From an uncultured Carboxylicivirga sp. (GTDB taxonomy: Bacteria > Bacteroidota > Bacteroidia > Bacteroidales > Marinilabiliaceae), in assembly GCA_947491945.1 (NCBI GenBank), contig CANLLN010000001.1, forward strand, positions 1-64,000: a stretch of DNA of 64,000 nt, in the 5' to 3' direction. The first letter of the stretch is position 1, and every line of letters starts with the position of its first letter. Position numbers and translations under genes: made by a program. Under the pieces are notes generated by a model. It did no database searches. It had not been told where the DNA came from and saw nothing but the letters and a program-made list of their open reading frames with translations. Below are positions 9,388 to 18,752 of the stretch, piece by piece.

Positions 9388-9415
9388 AAAGAGCAATCAA
9401 CAGCGATTGCTCTTT
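9388..9415. terminator. Second, opposed terminator hairpin
   Basis: AAAGAGCAATC, six-base loop, GATTGCTCTTT. The A/T ends make it usable on both strands; by position it mainly ends the convergent flavodiiron gene. Confidence 0.8.
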
Positions 9416-9437
9416 AGTGTAATTGATATCTTTATTT

Positions 9438-10634
9438 TTATTGCAGAGCCTTGAGCTTATTGGCCATGGCCACGCCCAGCTGCCAGCATGCTTCGTATTT
9501 ATCTTCCTTCAGGGCATGTTTTTCTTCCACGGCCTCGGCTACTTCTTCCCATTTGAGGCTTTCGCCTATCTCGCGCAGTTTTTTAACCGATGCACCGGCC
9601 CAGGTGAAGGAGCCCAGTACGCCATAGTAGTGATTGGTAACACCCATGTGATGCAGTTTGTTGGCCAGCGCTTCCATGTTGGGGTGCAGTTCGTTGCTGT
9701 AGGTGGGGCTGCCCAATATCAGACCTTTATATTTGAAAATATCTGAAATGATAAAGGAGGGATGGGTCTTACTTACATCGTACACACGCACATTTTTGAT
9801 GCCACTTTCGGCAATGGCACGGGCAGTTACCTCGGCCATCTCCTCAGTGTTGCCATACATGGAAGCATAGGCCACCACAACACCTTCTTCGCCTTCGTAC
9901 TGGCTCCACTGGTCGTACATGCTAATCATGCGTTGGATATTTTCACGGTATATGGGACCATGAGAAGGAGCCAGCAGTTGAATCTCCAGGCTGCCAAGTT
10001 TTTTAAGTGCTTTCTGTACCGGATTACCATATTTACCTACTATGTTTGAGTAGTAACGGCGCATTTCGTCCACATAGTGTTCAAAATCCAGCTCATCATC
10101 GAAGATACCGCCATCGAGGGTACCAAAGCTACCAAAGGCATCTGATGAGAAGAGCACCTTCTGTGTCTCTTCGAAACAAACCATCGACTCGGGCCAGTGT
10201 ACCATGGGTACTGTATAAAAAGTAAGTTTGTGTTTTCCTAAATCAAGGGTGTCGCCCTCTTTTACCACCTCGAAATCACCGGTTATGCCGTAGTATCCCT
10301 CAATCATGGGAACGGTTTTTTTGTTGCCCACAATCTTCATGTTGGGATATAGCTCGGTGAGGATGCGTATAGCCCCCGAGTGATCGGGTTCCATATGGTT
10401 AACCACCAGGTAATCAACTGCACGTCCGTTGAGGATGGTGCGTACCTTGGCTATCCATTTTTCGAAATGCCCCGCCTCAACGGTATCGATGATGGCTACT
10501 TTTTCATCAGCTATCACATACGAGTTGTAGGACACACCACGGTCGAGCGGCCACATATTTTCAAATAAATTTGTGCGACGGTCGTTCACGCCCACATAAA
10601 AAATATCTTCTGAAAGATTTACCGGTCTGTACAT
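9438..10634 (-). CDS. Flavodiiron protein (FprA family)
   Basis: Cytoplasmic A-type flavoprotein that reduces oxygen to water and/or nitric oxide to nitrous oxide, protecting anaerobes. The N-terminal metallo-beta-lactamase-like domain carries the diiron ligands: HMEPDHSG (H-x-E-x-D-H), HWPESM and the later SHGP. The C-terminal part is a flavodoxin domain beginning at VVVAYASMYGNTEEMAE, the FMN phosphate loop. There is no rubredoxin tail, so an external donor is needed. I chose the start at MYRPVNLSEDI (398 residues); the open frame runs 35 codons further upstream but that stretch is AT-rich, non-conserved and probably promoter. Single gene. Confidence 0.93.
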   Translation of the reverse strand: MYRPVNLSEDIFYVGVNDRRTNLFENMWPLDRGVSYNSYVIADEKVAIIDTVEAGHFEKWIAKVRTILNGRAVDYLVVNHMEPDHSGAIRILTELYPNMKIVGNKKTVPMIEGYYGITGDFEVVKEGDTLDLGKHKLTFYTVPMVHWPESMVCFEETQKVLFSSDAFGSFGTLDGGIFDDELDFEHYVDEMRRYYSNIVGKYGNPVQKALKKLGSLEIQLLAPSHGPIYRENIQRMISMYDQWSQYEGEEGVVVAYASMYGNTEEMAEVTARAIAESGIKNVRVYDVSKTHPSFIISDIFKYKGLILGSPTYSNELHPNMEALANKLHHMGVTNHYYGVLGSFTWAGASVKKLREIGESLKWEEVAEAVEEKHALKEDKYEACWQLGVAMANKLKALQ

Positions 10635-10754
10635 TCCTAGTCTGTTTATATTGTATGTTGTTTTATTTCGGTGATCGAATGCGCAAAAATAATAAAAAGA
10701 TACGCAAGCTAAAGCAAAATGTATCTTATCCCTTGACAATGATACGTTAAATCA

Positions 10755-10784
10755 GCAAAAAAGCCGGCATAATAGTACCGGCTT
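10755..10784 (-). terminator. Terminator of the SPOR gene
   Basis: On the minus strand AAGCCGG, 10-base loop, CCGGCTT followed by a T tract, 11 bases after the SPOR gene stop. Confidence 0.85.
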
Positions 10785-10794
10785 CTGTTCTTAT

Positions 10795-11250
10795 TTATGC
10801 TTTTCGGATGAGTAACCACACATCGTTGTATTTCTTATACTTGTTGCGGATGGAATTAATCTTTTCACGAGCCGGCTCTTCATTGTTATAGGCCGATACG
10901 GAAACGCGATAGAGGCCATTCTCGTTTTCTAGTAATACAGGCAGAAAACCCTCGTCGATCAGTTGACGTTTATAGTTTTGTGCATTTTCCAGCACGCGGA
11001 ACGATCCAATGATTACATAATATTTGAATACGGTCTCATCCTGCTCATCTATTACCCTTACCTTTTCTTCTTTCACCACAATCTTATCTTGTTTGGGTTG
11101 GGGTGTTTCCTTTTTTACCACCGGTTGGGTTTCTTCTTCAACATAAGGGCTGTCGCTGTCCTCAAAGCTGGAGGATCCCCCGTTGAGTGAGGCGCATGAA
11201 ATGGCAAGGCATGAAATGGTAGTTACTGCTAAGGTTTTGATTAATTTCAT
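10795..11250 (-). CDS. SPOR domain lipoprotein
   Basis: Small envelope lipoprotein of 151 residues. A signal peptide with lipobox AISC gives a lipid-modified Cys near residue 18, followed by a low-complexity acidic, Pro/Lys-rich linker to about residue 65. The C-terminal 75 residues form a SPOR domain (YYVIIGSF, then GLYRVSVSAY), a fold that binds denuded glycan strands at division or remodelling sites. The open frame starts 35 codons earlier, but only the MKLIKTLAV start gives a proper signal peptide. It lies downstream of mltG, which fits a role in peptidoglycan remodelling, though the 160-base gap suggests its own promoter. Confidence 0.85.
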   Translation of the reverse strand: MKLIKTLAVTTISCLAISCASLNGGSSSFEDSDSPYVEEETQPVVKKETPQPKQDKIVVKEEKVRVIDEQDETVFKYYVIIGSFRVLENAQNYKRQLIDEGFLPVLLENENGLYRVSVSAYNNEEPAREKINSIRNKYKKYNDVWLLIRKA

Positions 11251-11409
11251 ATTCTTGATATTAAATGTTACTAACTTTTCTGATTGGCTTAAAATAGTCA
11301 TTTTTGATAATATCGTAAATTTCTCCGGGTAAAGTGCCTGGGTTGGACAAGCCAAAAACCGGTACTGTTGATCGCAAGAATGGGTTAGTTGGATTTTGAT
11401 GGTTTCAGC

Positions 11410-12477
11410 TTAGCGGTAGATACGATTACTGTTCAGTGCACGTTGAAATTTTCGTGCATTAATGTTGTGCTGTCGCAAGGTTTTTGCAAAGTTATGATAG
11501 CCCGAGAAATCCTCCTTGGCACACATATACAGGTAATCGTGTTTTTTATAATTCAGCACTGCTTCTATGCCCGATACCGACGGCACGCGGATGGGGCCCG
11601 GTGGAAGGCCGGCATATTTATAGGTGTTATAGGGCGAGTCGGTTTTTAAGTCCTTGCTCAGTACGCGTTGTATCGAAAAATCGCCAATGGCATATTTAAC
11701 CGTTGGATCGGCCTGCAGCCGGATGCCTTTTCGTAGGCGATTGATATAAAGACCTGCCACCAGTGGTTTTTCATCGCTCTTAATGGTCTCTTCATCAACG
11801 ATAGCCGCCAGGGTGCTCACCTCAATGGGTGTCAGCCCGGCAGCTTCTGCCTTTTGGCGTCGTGTCTGGCTCCAAAAACGCTGGTACTCCTTGTGCATGC
11901 GTTTGATAAAACTCTCCGGTGTGGTATTCCACCATAACTCGTAGGTGTTAGGGATAAACAAAGCCGGTGCCTGAGCCTCGTTAAAACCGTATTGCCTGAA
12001 CACATCCTGATTGCTCAGGGCTTCCAGTAAGCTCAAGCTGTCACACTCAAGGTAGTCGCTCACTTCGCCGGCCAATTCAGCCATCGTTCTGATATTGTTA
12101 AAGGTAACCTTAACGGCTGTTTGTCTGCCTGCCCGCAGCAGGTTCACCAGGTCATTATTACTCCAGTTGTTTACCAGCTTATAGCGCCCGGGCTTAATAC
12201 GGGTGTAATTTTTTTTCTGAGCCACCCATCTAAAGGCAGCGGCATCCTTCAGGTAAGCACCGTCTTCCAAGGCTACCATCACGTCCTCAAAGTCGGCACC
12301 TGTGGGGATATAAAAATAAGGCTGTGCAGCATCTACAGTTACGTTGGGTGCGTATATACGGTCGTAAAAACGCTTGCCCATATAAAGCGCTACTGCCGTT
12401 ATTACCAGGATAATGGACAGTAGACGCAGCAGTAGCCGGCTCGTGCGTTTGTGTTTACTTCGTTGTTTAATCGCCAT
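11410..12477 (-). CDS. mltG: Endolytic murein transglycosylase
   Basis: Inner-membrane lytic transglycosylase that cuts nascent glycan strands and so sets strand length. One N-terminal membrane helix (about 14-34) follows a basic, Arg/Lys-rich start. The YceG domain carries the catalytic Glu in AAIVDEETIKSDEK and the signature INRLRKGIRLQADPTVKYA. Length 355 is normal. It starts 31 bases after murB, with which it is very likely co-transcribed, so this is a cell-wall unit. Confidence 0.94.
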   Translation of the reverse strand: MAIKQRSKHKRTSRLLLRLLSIILVITAVALYMGKRFYDRIYAPNVTVDAAQPYFYIPTGADFEDVMVALEDGAYLKDAAAFRWVAQKKNYTRIKPGRYKLVNNWSNNDLVNLLRAGRQTAVKVTFNNIRTMAELAGEVSDYLECDSLSLLEALSNQDVFRQYGFNEAQAPALFIPNTYELWWNTTPESFIKRMHKEYQRFWSQTRRQKAEAAGLTPIEVSTLAAIVDEETIKSDEKPLVAGLYINRLRKGIRLQADPTVKYAIGDFSIQRVLSKDLKTDSPYNTYKYAGLPPGPIRVPSVSGIEAVLNYKKHDYLYMCAKEDFSGYHNFAKTLRQHNINARKFQRALNSNRIYR

Positions 12478-12508
12478 GGTTTAAATCGTATGATTGGTCA
12501 AAATTTCT

Positions 12509-13522
12509 TTATAAAATATTCACTTCCGGTTCAATACTGATGCCAAACATCGCTTGTACATCCTGTATAATCTGTTGGGCCAGATGAAGTACCTCGTAAC
12601 CGGTGGCTCCTCCCTTGTTTACCAGTACCAGAGCTTGTTGGGTGTGAACAGCAGCGCGTCCCATGCTTTTGCCTTTCCAACCGGCTTTTTCGATGAGCCA
12701 TCCTGCGGGTACTTTTACCATGCTGTTGTCGAGTGGGTAATGGGGTACATCGCCATGTTGTTCTTGTAAGGTGGAAAAGGCCTCACAATTAATCACCGGA
12801 TTCTTAAAGAAGGAACCTGCATTGCCCAGCTCCTCTGGTTCGGGTAGCTTGCTGCGGCGTATATCAATAATGGTATTGCGCACATTACTCAGAGTCAGGC
12901 GGCCGTTTTTTTGCACCTGCTCTTTAACCGGGCCATAGCTTAAATGAAAGCTGGCAGACTTATTGAGTTTAAAGATCACGGAGGTGATCAGAGTCTTATT
13001 CTTCAGTTCTCCTTTAAATATGCTTTGGCGATAGGCAAAATGGCAATCGGCATTGCTCATTTCAAAAGGATGGCCGTCAGCTATGTAATACCCCTTCACG
13101 CTTTCGATGCAGTCTTTTACCTCTACGCCATAGGCACCAATATTTTGCACCGGAGAAGCGCCCACATTTCCGGGTATGTACGATAGGTTTTCCAGTCCAT
13201 ACCAATTGCGATCCACGCAGTAGGCTACCAGATCATCCCATACCACACCGGCCGATGCCTCCAGCCAGATATATTCCTCATTCTCCCTCACCTTGGTAAT
13301 ATTATTCATTATAGGATGAATGATCGTGCCTTCAAAATTTTGGCTGAATAGGATGTTGCTGCCACCGCCGAGTACCAGAAAAGGCTTGTTTTGTTGCTGC
13401 ACATAGGCGAGGGCTTTCGCTACCTCGGTATTATTGTGGCAGGCAATGTATTCCCCGGCTGTTATGTCAAAGCCAAAGGTGTTAAAAGACTTGAGTTGGA
13501 AGTCGTGTTTTATCTGAATCAT
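12509..13522 (-). CDS. murB: UDP-N-acetylenolpyruvoylglucosamine reductase
   Basis: FAD-dependent reductase that forms UDP-MurNAc, the second committed step of peptidoglycan synthesis. The FAD-binding segment VLGGGSNILF is near residue 55, YIPGNVGASPVQNIGAYGVE follows, and the catalytic Ser lies in GNAGSFFKNP. A Tyr-loop region (FAYRQSIFK) marks it as type I, like the E. coli enzyme. I chose the start MIQIKHDFQL (337 residues); the longer frame would run into the divergent menA region and past a good -7 box. It leads a murB-mltG operon. Confidence 0.95.
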   Translation of the reverse strand: MIQIKHDFQLKSFNTFGFDITAGEYIACHNNTEVAKALAYVQQQNKPFLVLGGGSNILFSQNFEGTIIHPIMNNITKVRENEEYIWLEASAGVVWDDLVAYCVDRNWYGLENLSYIPGNVGASPVQNIGAYGVEVKDCIESVKGYYIADGHPFEMSNADCHFAYRQSIFKGELKNKTLITSVIFKLNKSASFHLSYGPVKEQVQKNGRLTLSNVRNTIIDIRRSKLPEPEELGNAGSFFKNPVINCEAFSTLQEQHGDVPHYPLDNSMVKVPAGWLIEKAGWKGKSMGRAAVHTQQALVLVNKGGATGYEVLHLAQQIIQDVQAMFGISIEPEVNIL

Positions 13523-13541
13523 GCTGTTATGCTTGAACCGG

Positions 13542-13549
13542 CAAAGATA
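13542..13549 (-). promoter_or_regulatory. Candidate -7 box of murB-mltG
   Basis: On the minus strand TATCTTTG, an exact TANNTTTG match 20 bases upstream of the chosen murB ATG. A TTG triplet lies about 21 bases further upstream. It supports the shorter murB start. Confidence 0.55.
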
Positions 13550-13623
13550 TAGGAAATATGTTTTTAGCCACAATAAGAGGAAGTATGAAATTTGAGTTTC
13601 CCGCAAAGGCTGCATTGGGTTAT

Positions 13624-13654
13624 GTTGCTATATGCCCCAATTAACTTACTTTTG
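13624..13654 (+). promoter_or_regulatory. Candidate promoter of menA-menC-menE
   Basis: GTTG (13624-13627), 19-base spacer, TACTTTTG (13647-13654), close to the Bacteroidetes TTTG-N19-TANNTTTG pattern, 18 bases before the menA ATG. Confidence 0.6.
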
Positions 13655-13672
13655 TGCAAAACAACGAAAATT

Positions 13673-14578
13673 ATGACTCAGCTACGCGCCTGGGTGAGTG
13701 CCTTTCGTCTGCGCACCTTGCCCTTGGCTCTATCATCAATAATAATGGGAGGTTTTTTGGCAGCTTTCTACGGCTCTTTTAGTTGGGCCGTGCTTCTATG
13801 GGCGTCACTCACTACTTTGTTTTTACAGGTCTTGTCTAACCTGGCTAACGATTATGGCGACACGGTTAATGGAGCCGATCATGCGGGGCGACAAGGGCCA
13901 CAGCGTATGGTGCAGGCCGGTTTGATAGCGCCTAAACGCATGAAAGTTGCTATCGTTTTATTCGTTCTGTTTTCATTCATCTCCGGTATTGCCCTTATTA
14001 TTACTGCTTTTCAAACATTACAGCAGATGGGCAGTCTGTTGTTTTTTGTAGTAGGTCTGCTGGCCATTGCGGCTGCCATGAAATATACGATGGGAAAAAA
14101 TCCCTACGGTTATAATGGCTTGGGAGATCTGTTTGTGCTCTTGTTCTTTGGCCTGGTGGGGGTGGGCGGTTCTTTTTATCTGCATCATCATAGAGTGGAG
14201 TGGGAGGTAGTTTTACCTGCATTATCTGTGGGTTTGTTGAGCTCTGGTGTACTTAACCTGAATAACATGCGCGATGAACAAAGCGATACACAAGCCGGTA
14301 AAAGAACCCTGGTGGTTAAGAATGGTTTGCTATGGGCCAAGCGCTATCATTTTATACTTATCATTACGGCCATGTTATGTTCCTTGGTTTTTGTTTTGGT
14401 ACAGACCTTTTGCTGGCCTCATTACTTATTTATCCTGTCCCTGCCGCTTTTTATTCGCCATCTGAGCGTAGTAAGACATGCCGTGACGGCAGAGAATTTT
14501 GATCCCGAGCTGAAAAAGCTGGCTCTTTCAACTTTATTATATGTTATTTTGTTTGGCAGTGGATTAGTAATGTGTTAG
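13673..14578 (+). CDS. menA: 1,4-dihydroxy-2-naphthoate polyprenyltransferase
   Basis: Membrane UbiA-family enzyme that attaches the polyprenyl tail to dihydroxynaphthoate to give demethylmenaquinone. Its 301 residues carry about eight to nine hydrophobic helices. The first Asp-rich motif NDYGDTVNGAD and the second NNMRDEQSDTQAGKRT bind Mg-diphosphate. The start at MTQLRAWVSAFRLRT has the usual Bacteroidetes MenA opening; the 27 codons of open frame before it cover the promoter. It leads the menA-menC-menE unit. The other men genes are not in this window. Confidence 0.95.
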   Translation: MTQLRAWVSAFRLRTLPLALSSIIMGGFLAAFYGSFSWAVLLWASLTTLFLQVLSNLANDYGDTVNGADHAGRQGPQRMVQAGLIAPKRMKVAIVLFVLFSFISGIALIITAFQTLQQMGSLLFFVVGLLAIAAAMKYTMGKNPYGYNGLGDLFVLLFFGLVGVGGSFYLHHHRVEWEVVLPALSVGLLSSGVLNLNNMRDEQSDTQAGKRTLVVKNGLLWAKRYHFILIITAMLCSLVFVLVQTFCWPHYLFILSLPLFIRHLSVVRHAVTAENFDPELKKLALSTLLYVILFGSGLVMC

Positions 14579-14580
14579 TT

Positions 14581-15633
14581 ATGTTACGTGCGAGTTATAT
14601 AAAGAGAGATCTTGTATTCAAAGAGGCAGGCGGCACCTCAAGGGGTGTGCTGCTGACCAAGCCCAGTTGGTTTATACGGCTGGAGAATGAGAAAGGTGAT
14701 GTGGGCATGGGTGAGTGCTCGGTGATACCGGGTTTGAGTCCGGATGATACGGCTGAGCTGCCGGAAGTCATTCATCAGGTATGTAGTAATATTAACAACT
14801 ATTGCCAGAACTACCACACCACCTTGCGTGCTTATCCAGCCTTGCGTTTTGCGCTTGAAACGGCTTTGAAAGGATTAACTCAGCAAAGTGCCTACGCACT
14901 ATTTCCCAGTGCTTTTATTGAGGGCAAGGCATCTATCCCCATCAATGGATTAATATGGATGGGAGATCATGATACCATGCTCAAACGTATTGAAGCAAAG
15001 TTGCGGGATGGTTTTTCCTGTCTTAAGCTGAAAGTGGGTGCCATCGATTTTGAAAAAGAGTTAAGCCTGCTTAAACATATCCGGCAGCATTACAGCCGAA
15101 ATGATCTGGAGTTGCGAGTGGATGCCAATGGTGCTTTTGCGCCGGAAAATGCGCTTGAGCGTTTAGAGGCCTTGTCGGCCTACGATATCCATTCTATAGA
15201 ACAACCTATTAAAGCCGGACAGTGGGAGGCCATGCATGCCCTGTGCCAGCAATCGCCTATTCCCATTGCTTTTGATGAGGAGCTGATAGGTATTTCTGAC
15301 AGGGCAGATAAAGAAAGCCTGTTGAAAGACATAAAGCCGCAGTATATTATCTTGAAGCCCAGTTTGATTGGTGGATTTCAGTCGGCTGATGAATGGATCG
15401 CGCTGGCCCAGAATCATCAAATAGGGTGGTGGGCCACCTCAGCCCTGGAGTCTAACCTGGGACTCAGTGCCATTGCTCAGTGGGTCTTTCAGAAAAATAA
15501 CCCTCTGCGGCAGGGCTTAGGAACGGGACAAGTGTTCACCAATAATCTGACATCGCCACTGTTTCTCAAGGGGGAACAGCTTTATTATCAACCGGAAAGA
15601 ATGTGGTCTAACCCCTTTAGTGAGCAGGTATGA
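14581..15633 (+). CDS. menC: o-succinylbenzoate synthase
   Basis: Enolase-superfamily dehydratase that makes o-succinylbenzoate from SHCHC in menaquinone synthesis. The catalytic Lys pair is in CLKLKVG (KxK) and the Mg ligands follow in RVDANGAF, then HSIEQPI and AFDEELIG; the second catalytic Lys is in YIILKPSLIGG. The start is the ATG two bases after the menA stop; a GTG three codons upstream would overlap menA. The stop overlaps the menE start by four bases (ATGA), so translation is probably coupled. Members of this family can also racemise N-acyl amino acids, but the men neighbours settle the assignment. Confidence 0.94.
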   Translation: MLRASYIKRDLVFKEAGGTSRGVLLTKPSWFIRLENEKGDVGMGECSVIPGLSPDDTAELPEVIHQVCSNINNYCQNYHTTLRAYPALRFALETALKGLTQQSAYALFPSAFIEGKASIPINGLIWMGDHDTMLKRIEAKLRDGFSCLKLKVGAIDFEKELSLLKHIRQHYSRNDLELRVDANGAFAPENALERLEALSAYDIHSIEQPIKAGQWEAMHALCQQSPIPIAFDEELIGISDRADKESLLKDIKPQYIILKPSLIGGFQSADEWIALAQNHQIGWWATSALESNLGLSAIAQWVFQKNNPLRQGLGTGQVFTNNLTSPLFLKGEQLYYQPERMWSNPFSEQV

Positions 15634-16706
15634 AAGATCCTATAGCTATTCAATATCAGAAGCTCACTTTCAACGATCGTTGTTACTCGGGTCGGCAGGA
15701 GTTACTGATGCTCAGTGATCAGCTAATGGCACAGGCCGATGATGAAAGTGTTCATATCGCACAGTTTTTAAAGGATTGGGTGAGCGATGAAGCCAGTATT
15801 CGGCTGCATACCTCCGGAAGCACCGGTGAACCTAAGTTGATAGAGGTGGGGAAGGCAGCCATGGTAGCATCGGCAAAGCGTACCCTGGATTTTTTTGATT
15901 TGCCCCCGGGTGCCACAGCCCTTTTGTGTATGTCGGCCCGCTATATTGCCGGTAAAATGATGTTGGTAAGGGCTTTGGTAGGGGGGCTTAACCTGCTTTC
16001 GGTACCTGTTTCCTCTCATCCTCTTAAGGGCATTAATCGCCGCCTTGATTTTGCAGCCATGGTGCCTATGCAGGTGGCTACCCTGGTGGAGAAGGATCCT
16101 GGAGCCCTGTTCAAGCTTGGATGTCTGATAATCGGTGGAGGGGCTGTATCCAATAAGGTGCGTAAAGCACTTCAGCATAATGATATTAATGTGTGGGAGA
16201 CTTATGGCATGACAGAGACGGTCTCTCATATTGCGCTGCGTCCCTTGAAGGATCCTTCAGTACCTTTTCGTTTGTTGCCCGGCATTGCCATTGAGGCCGA
16301 TGAACGGGGCTGCCTCGTTATTCAGCCTTCAGCGCTTAATGAGGATCGTTTGCTTACCAACGACCTGGTGGAGCTGGTGTCGGAAAACGAATTCCATCTG
16401 CTGGGTCGCTACGATAATATCATCAATACGGGCGGCATTAAGGTGGTGCCCGAGCTCATAGAGTCCCGCCTAAAGCCTTTGATACCGTATCCCTTCATTG
16501 TGTCGTGGAAGGAGGATGCTCTGTTGGGGCAGAGGTTGGTGCTGGTCATCGAAGCTGATGCATCTTTTCCATGCCCTTCTTTTGAACAAGTGAACCTGAA
16601 GCGCCATGAGCTGCCTCGCGAAGTAGTTTATCTGAGTGAGTTGCCCCGCACGGTAACCGGTAAGGTGCAGCGCGTCAAATTACAGCAAGTAATTGCCCGG
16701 CCTTAG
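15630..16706 (+). CDS. menE: o-succinylbenzoate-CoA ligase (short form)
   Basis: AMP-forming ligase that activates o-succinylbenzoate with CoA. The phosphate-binding motif is LHTSGSTGEPKLIEV (about 55-69), the ATYG-like motif is WETYGMTET, the hinge Asp is in LLGRYDNIINTGGIKV and the C-terminal lysine lies in PRTVTGKVQR. At 358 residues it is about 100 shorter than the E. coli and Bacillus enzymes, with most loss in the N-terminal subdomain; such short forms are usual in Bacteroidetes. Last gene of the men unit. Confidence 0.92.
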   Translation: MKDPIAIQYQKLTFNDRCYSGRQELLMLSDQLMAQADDESVHIAQFLKDWVSDEASIRLHTSGSTGEPKLIEVGKAAMVASAKRTLDFFDLPPGATALLCMSARYIAGKMMLVRALVGGLNLLSVPVSSHPLKGINRRLDFAAMVPMQVATLVEKDPGALFKLGCLIIGGGAVSNKVRKALQHNDINVWETYGMTETVSHIALRPLKDPSVPFRLLPGIAIEADERGCLVIQPSALNEDRLLTNDLVELVSENEFHLLGRYDNIINTGGIKVVPELIESRLKPLIPYPFIVSWKEDALLGQRLVLVIEADASFPCPSFEQVNLKRHELPREVVYLSELPRTVTGKVQRVKLQQVIARP

Positions 16707-16750
16707 TGTTTTGACAGGGCATTAATTATATTTGTGCTCAATATAAATGT

Positions 16751-18535
16751 ATGGTTAAAATGAAGTCATCCTTATTGCTGAGCTTGTTTGTACTTTCCTT
16801 ATTGGTAGTATCTTGTTATAATCAGCGTCCCGATATTAAGCATGTCACCTATGTTGAGCCTGCCGATCCTGAGCCCATAGATGTGGAAGCCTGGGAACTT
16901 ACCGGCCGCGGTTTGCATCTTTCCTATGGTTCGAAGGATAAAAAATATAAAAAAGGGAAGGTTCCCATGCTGTCTGTCATAAAAGATGCCAATGTGCAGG
17001 CCTGGCAGGGCGAGTGTGTTTCATTGCAAGCGGTGATATGGAGCGCTTACGATGTGGACCAGGTTGAGTGTGAGTGGGGTGATCTGGTATCGGCAAATGG
17101 TGATACTATTTCTCGCAATATTATACAAACTCACTTTGTGAGGTATATCATGAGTGATGCCGGTTTTGTGCCTGCGGGCGATACCTTAGCCGATGATCAG
17201 CAAGGCTGCCTGATGCCCGATATGCTGGATCAGCTGCCGTGTATGAATATGGAGGCCCGATCGGTAAGGCCTTTGTGGATTACCCTGAACCTCCCAGATG
17301 ATATGACTGCCGGAGTGTATCGCACCTCCCTGAAAGTGTACTCGAAGAAGAATTCGCCCCAGGAATTGCGTCTTACCTTAAAGGTAATCGATAAGAAGAT
17401 GCCGCCGGTTGATCTATGGTCATTCCAGACAAACCTTGCCATAAATCCGCTTTCAATAGCACGTTGGCACAAGGTGACTTCTTGGTCGCCGGCTCATTTT
17501 GATGTGATGGATCCTTATGTGGCCTTATTGAAACGTGCCGGCCAAAAGACAATTACCACCAATATATTTAGCTCTTTGGAGGACATAAAGTATGAGTCAC
17601 CGCTCATTAAATGGACAGTGCAGGAAAAAGGACTTGATGCTGATTTTACTCATTTTGACCAATGGGTGTCTTTTATGATGCAGCAGGGTATATCTGCGCG
17701 TATCGAATGTAATGTGTTTTTTAATGACGAACACTGTATTGCTGTGTTTGATCCTCAGGTCAATGGGTATGTGCACCGTACTATAAGTGTGCAGGAAGAT
17801 AAAGTCCTCTTAAGTCAGTGTCTGGAGGCAGTAATAAGTCACTTGGAATCGAAAGGTTGGTACGATCGTAGTGTGTTTGCCTACGGATCGGATAATATGA
17901 AAGCTGTTGAAGGTGTTAAGCAGGTGCTGCAGGGTATTCAACCCGATGTTAAGTTAGAGCTGTTGGTGCAGGAGTGGACCCCCGGGCTGATGGATGGCGT
18001 GTTTGCGGCCAATGTGCCGGCACAGTACAGTAACCTGAAGGAGTGGTTTAAGATTCGCAATCAGCAAGGACAGGCTTCCTTTTTTCATTTGGATGCTAAT
18101 AATCGTGTGCCCAATATCTTTTTGCATTCACCATCGTCCGAAGCAGCATGGTTGGGGTGGTATGCTATGGCCCAGGGTATTGACGGCTTGCACGTAAAGG
18201 ATTTTAATAATTGGCTGGATAAGCCATTGCTCGATGCACGCGTAAGTAAGCAGTCCTCGGGGGGTAACTTCTTAATTTATCCCGAGGGTCGCAGTTCTAT
18301 TCGTTATGAACGATTGATCGAAGGTATTCAGGATTATGAGAAGCTGCGTATGATACGCGATCAGGAACTAGCAAAAGGAGATGTAGTTGCTCAGCAGCGA
18401 TTGGAGAAGCTGGATGAGGTGCTCAGTGACTTTGTGATTAACCGCATACCACGTGAGAGTGCGGCACAAATGATTGGTAATGGGCGCCAGGTGTTGCATG
18501 AGCTGGCGCTACCCAACGGGGACAAGCCGGAATAG
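16751..18535 (+). CDS. DUF4091 / GH123-like lipoprotein
   Basis: Exported lipoprotein: signal peptide with lipobox VVSC, Cys22. The middle and C-terminal parts resemble the DUF4091 / glycoside hydrolase family 123 group, whose studied members remove beta-linked GalNAc. The C-terminal signature is seen in SSIRYERLIEGIQDYEKLRM, and GWYDRSVFAYGSDN aligns with the strand that normally ends in the catalytic Asp-Glu pair. Here the pair reads Asp381-Asn382, so the general acid appears replaced and the protein may bind sugar rather than cut it. No SusC/SusD pair is adjacent. Function otherwise unknown; 594 residues is normal for the group. Confidence 0.72.
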   Translation: MVKMKSSLLLSLFVLSLLVVSCYNQRPDIKHVTYVEPADPEPIDVEAWELTGRGLHLSYGSKDKKYKKGKVPMLSVIKDANVQAWQGECVSLQAVIWSAYDVDQVECEWGDLVSANGDTISRNIIQTHFVRYIMSDAGFVPAGDTLADDQQGCLMPDMLDQLPCMNMEARSVRPLWITLNLPDDMTAGVYRTSLKVYSKKNSPQELRLTLKVIDKKMPPVDLWSFQTNLAINPLSIARWHKVTSWSPAHFDVMDPYVALLKRAGQKTITTNIFSSLEDIKYESPLIKWTVQEKGLDADFTHFDQWVSFMMQQGISARIECNVFFNDEHCIAVFDPQVNGYVHRTISVQEDKVLLSQCLEAVISHLESKGWYDRSVFAYGSDNMKAVEGVKQVLQGIQPDVKLELLVQEWTPGLMDGVFAANVPAQYSNLKEWFKIRNQQGQASFFHLDANNRVPNIFLHSPSSEAAWLGWYAMAQGIDGLHVKDFNNWLDKPLLDARVSKQSSGGNFLIYPEGRSSIRYERLIEGIQDYEKLRMIRDQELAKGDVVAQQRLEKLDEVLSDFVINRIPRESAAQMIGNGRQVLHELALPNGDKPE

Positions 18536-18752
18536 TATTAGCATTATTTCTGGCTTGGTAGAATATTCTGACCTAAAATGCAGGAACAGCAATCGTCGGA
18601 AACGAATGCCTCAGCTTGTCTTCGTTGAGTTATGAATAATGTCATTATTCAGCTGACGCATCTTTTGTTTATTTGTGGGTTGGTGTTTCGTTGTCCCTAC
18701 AACTCACAATATCTGATTAAATACAGAATTAAATTGAATTAATTATATCGTT

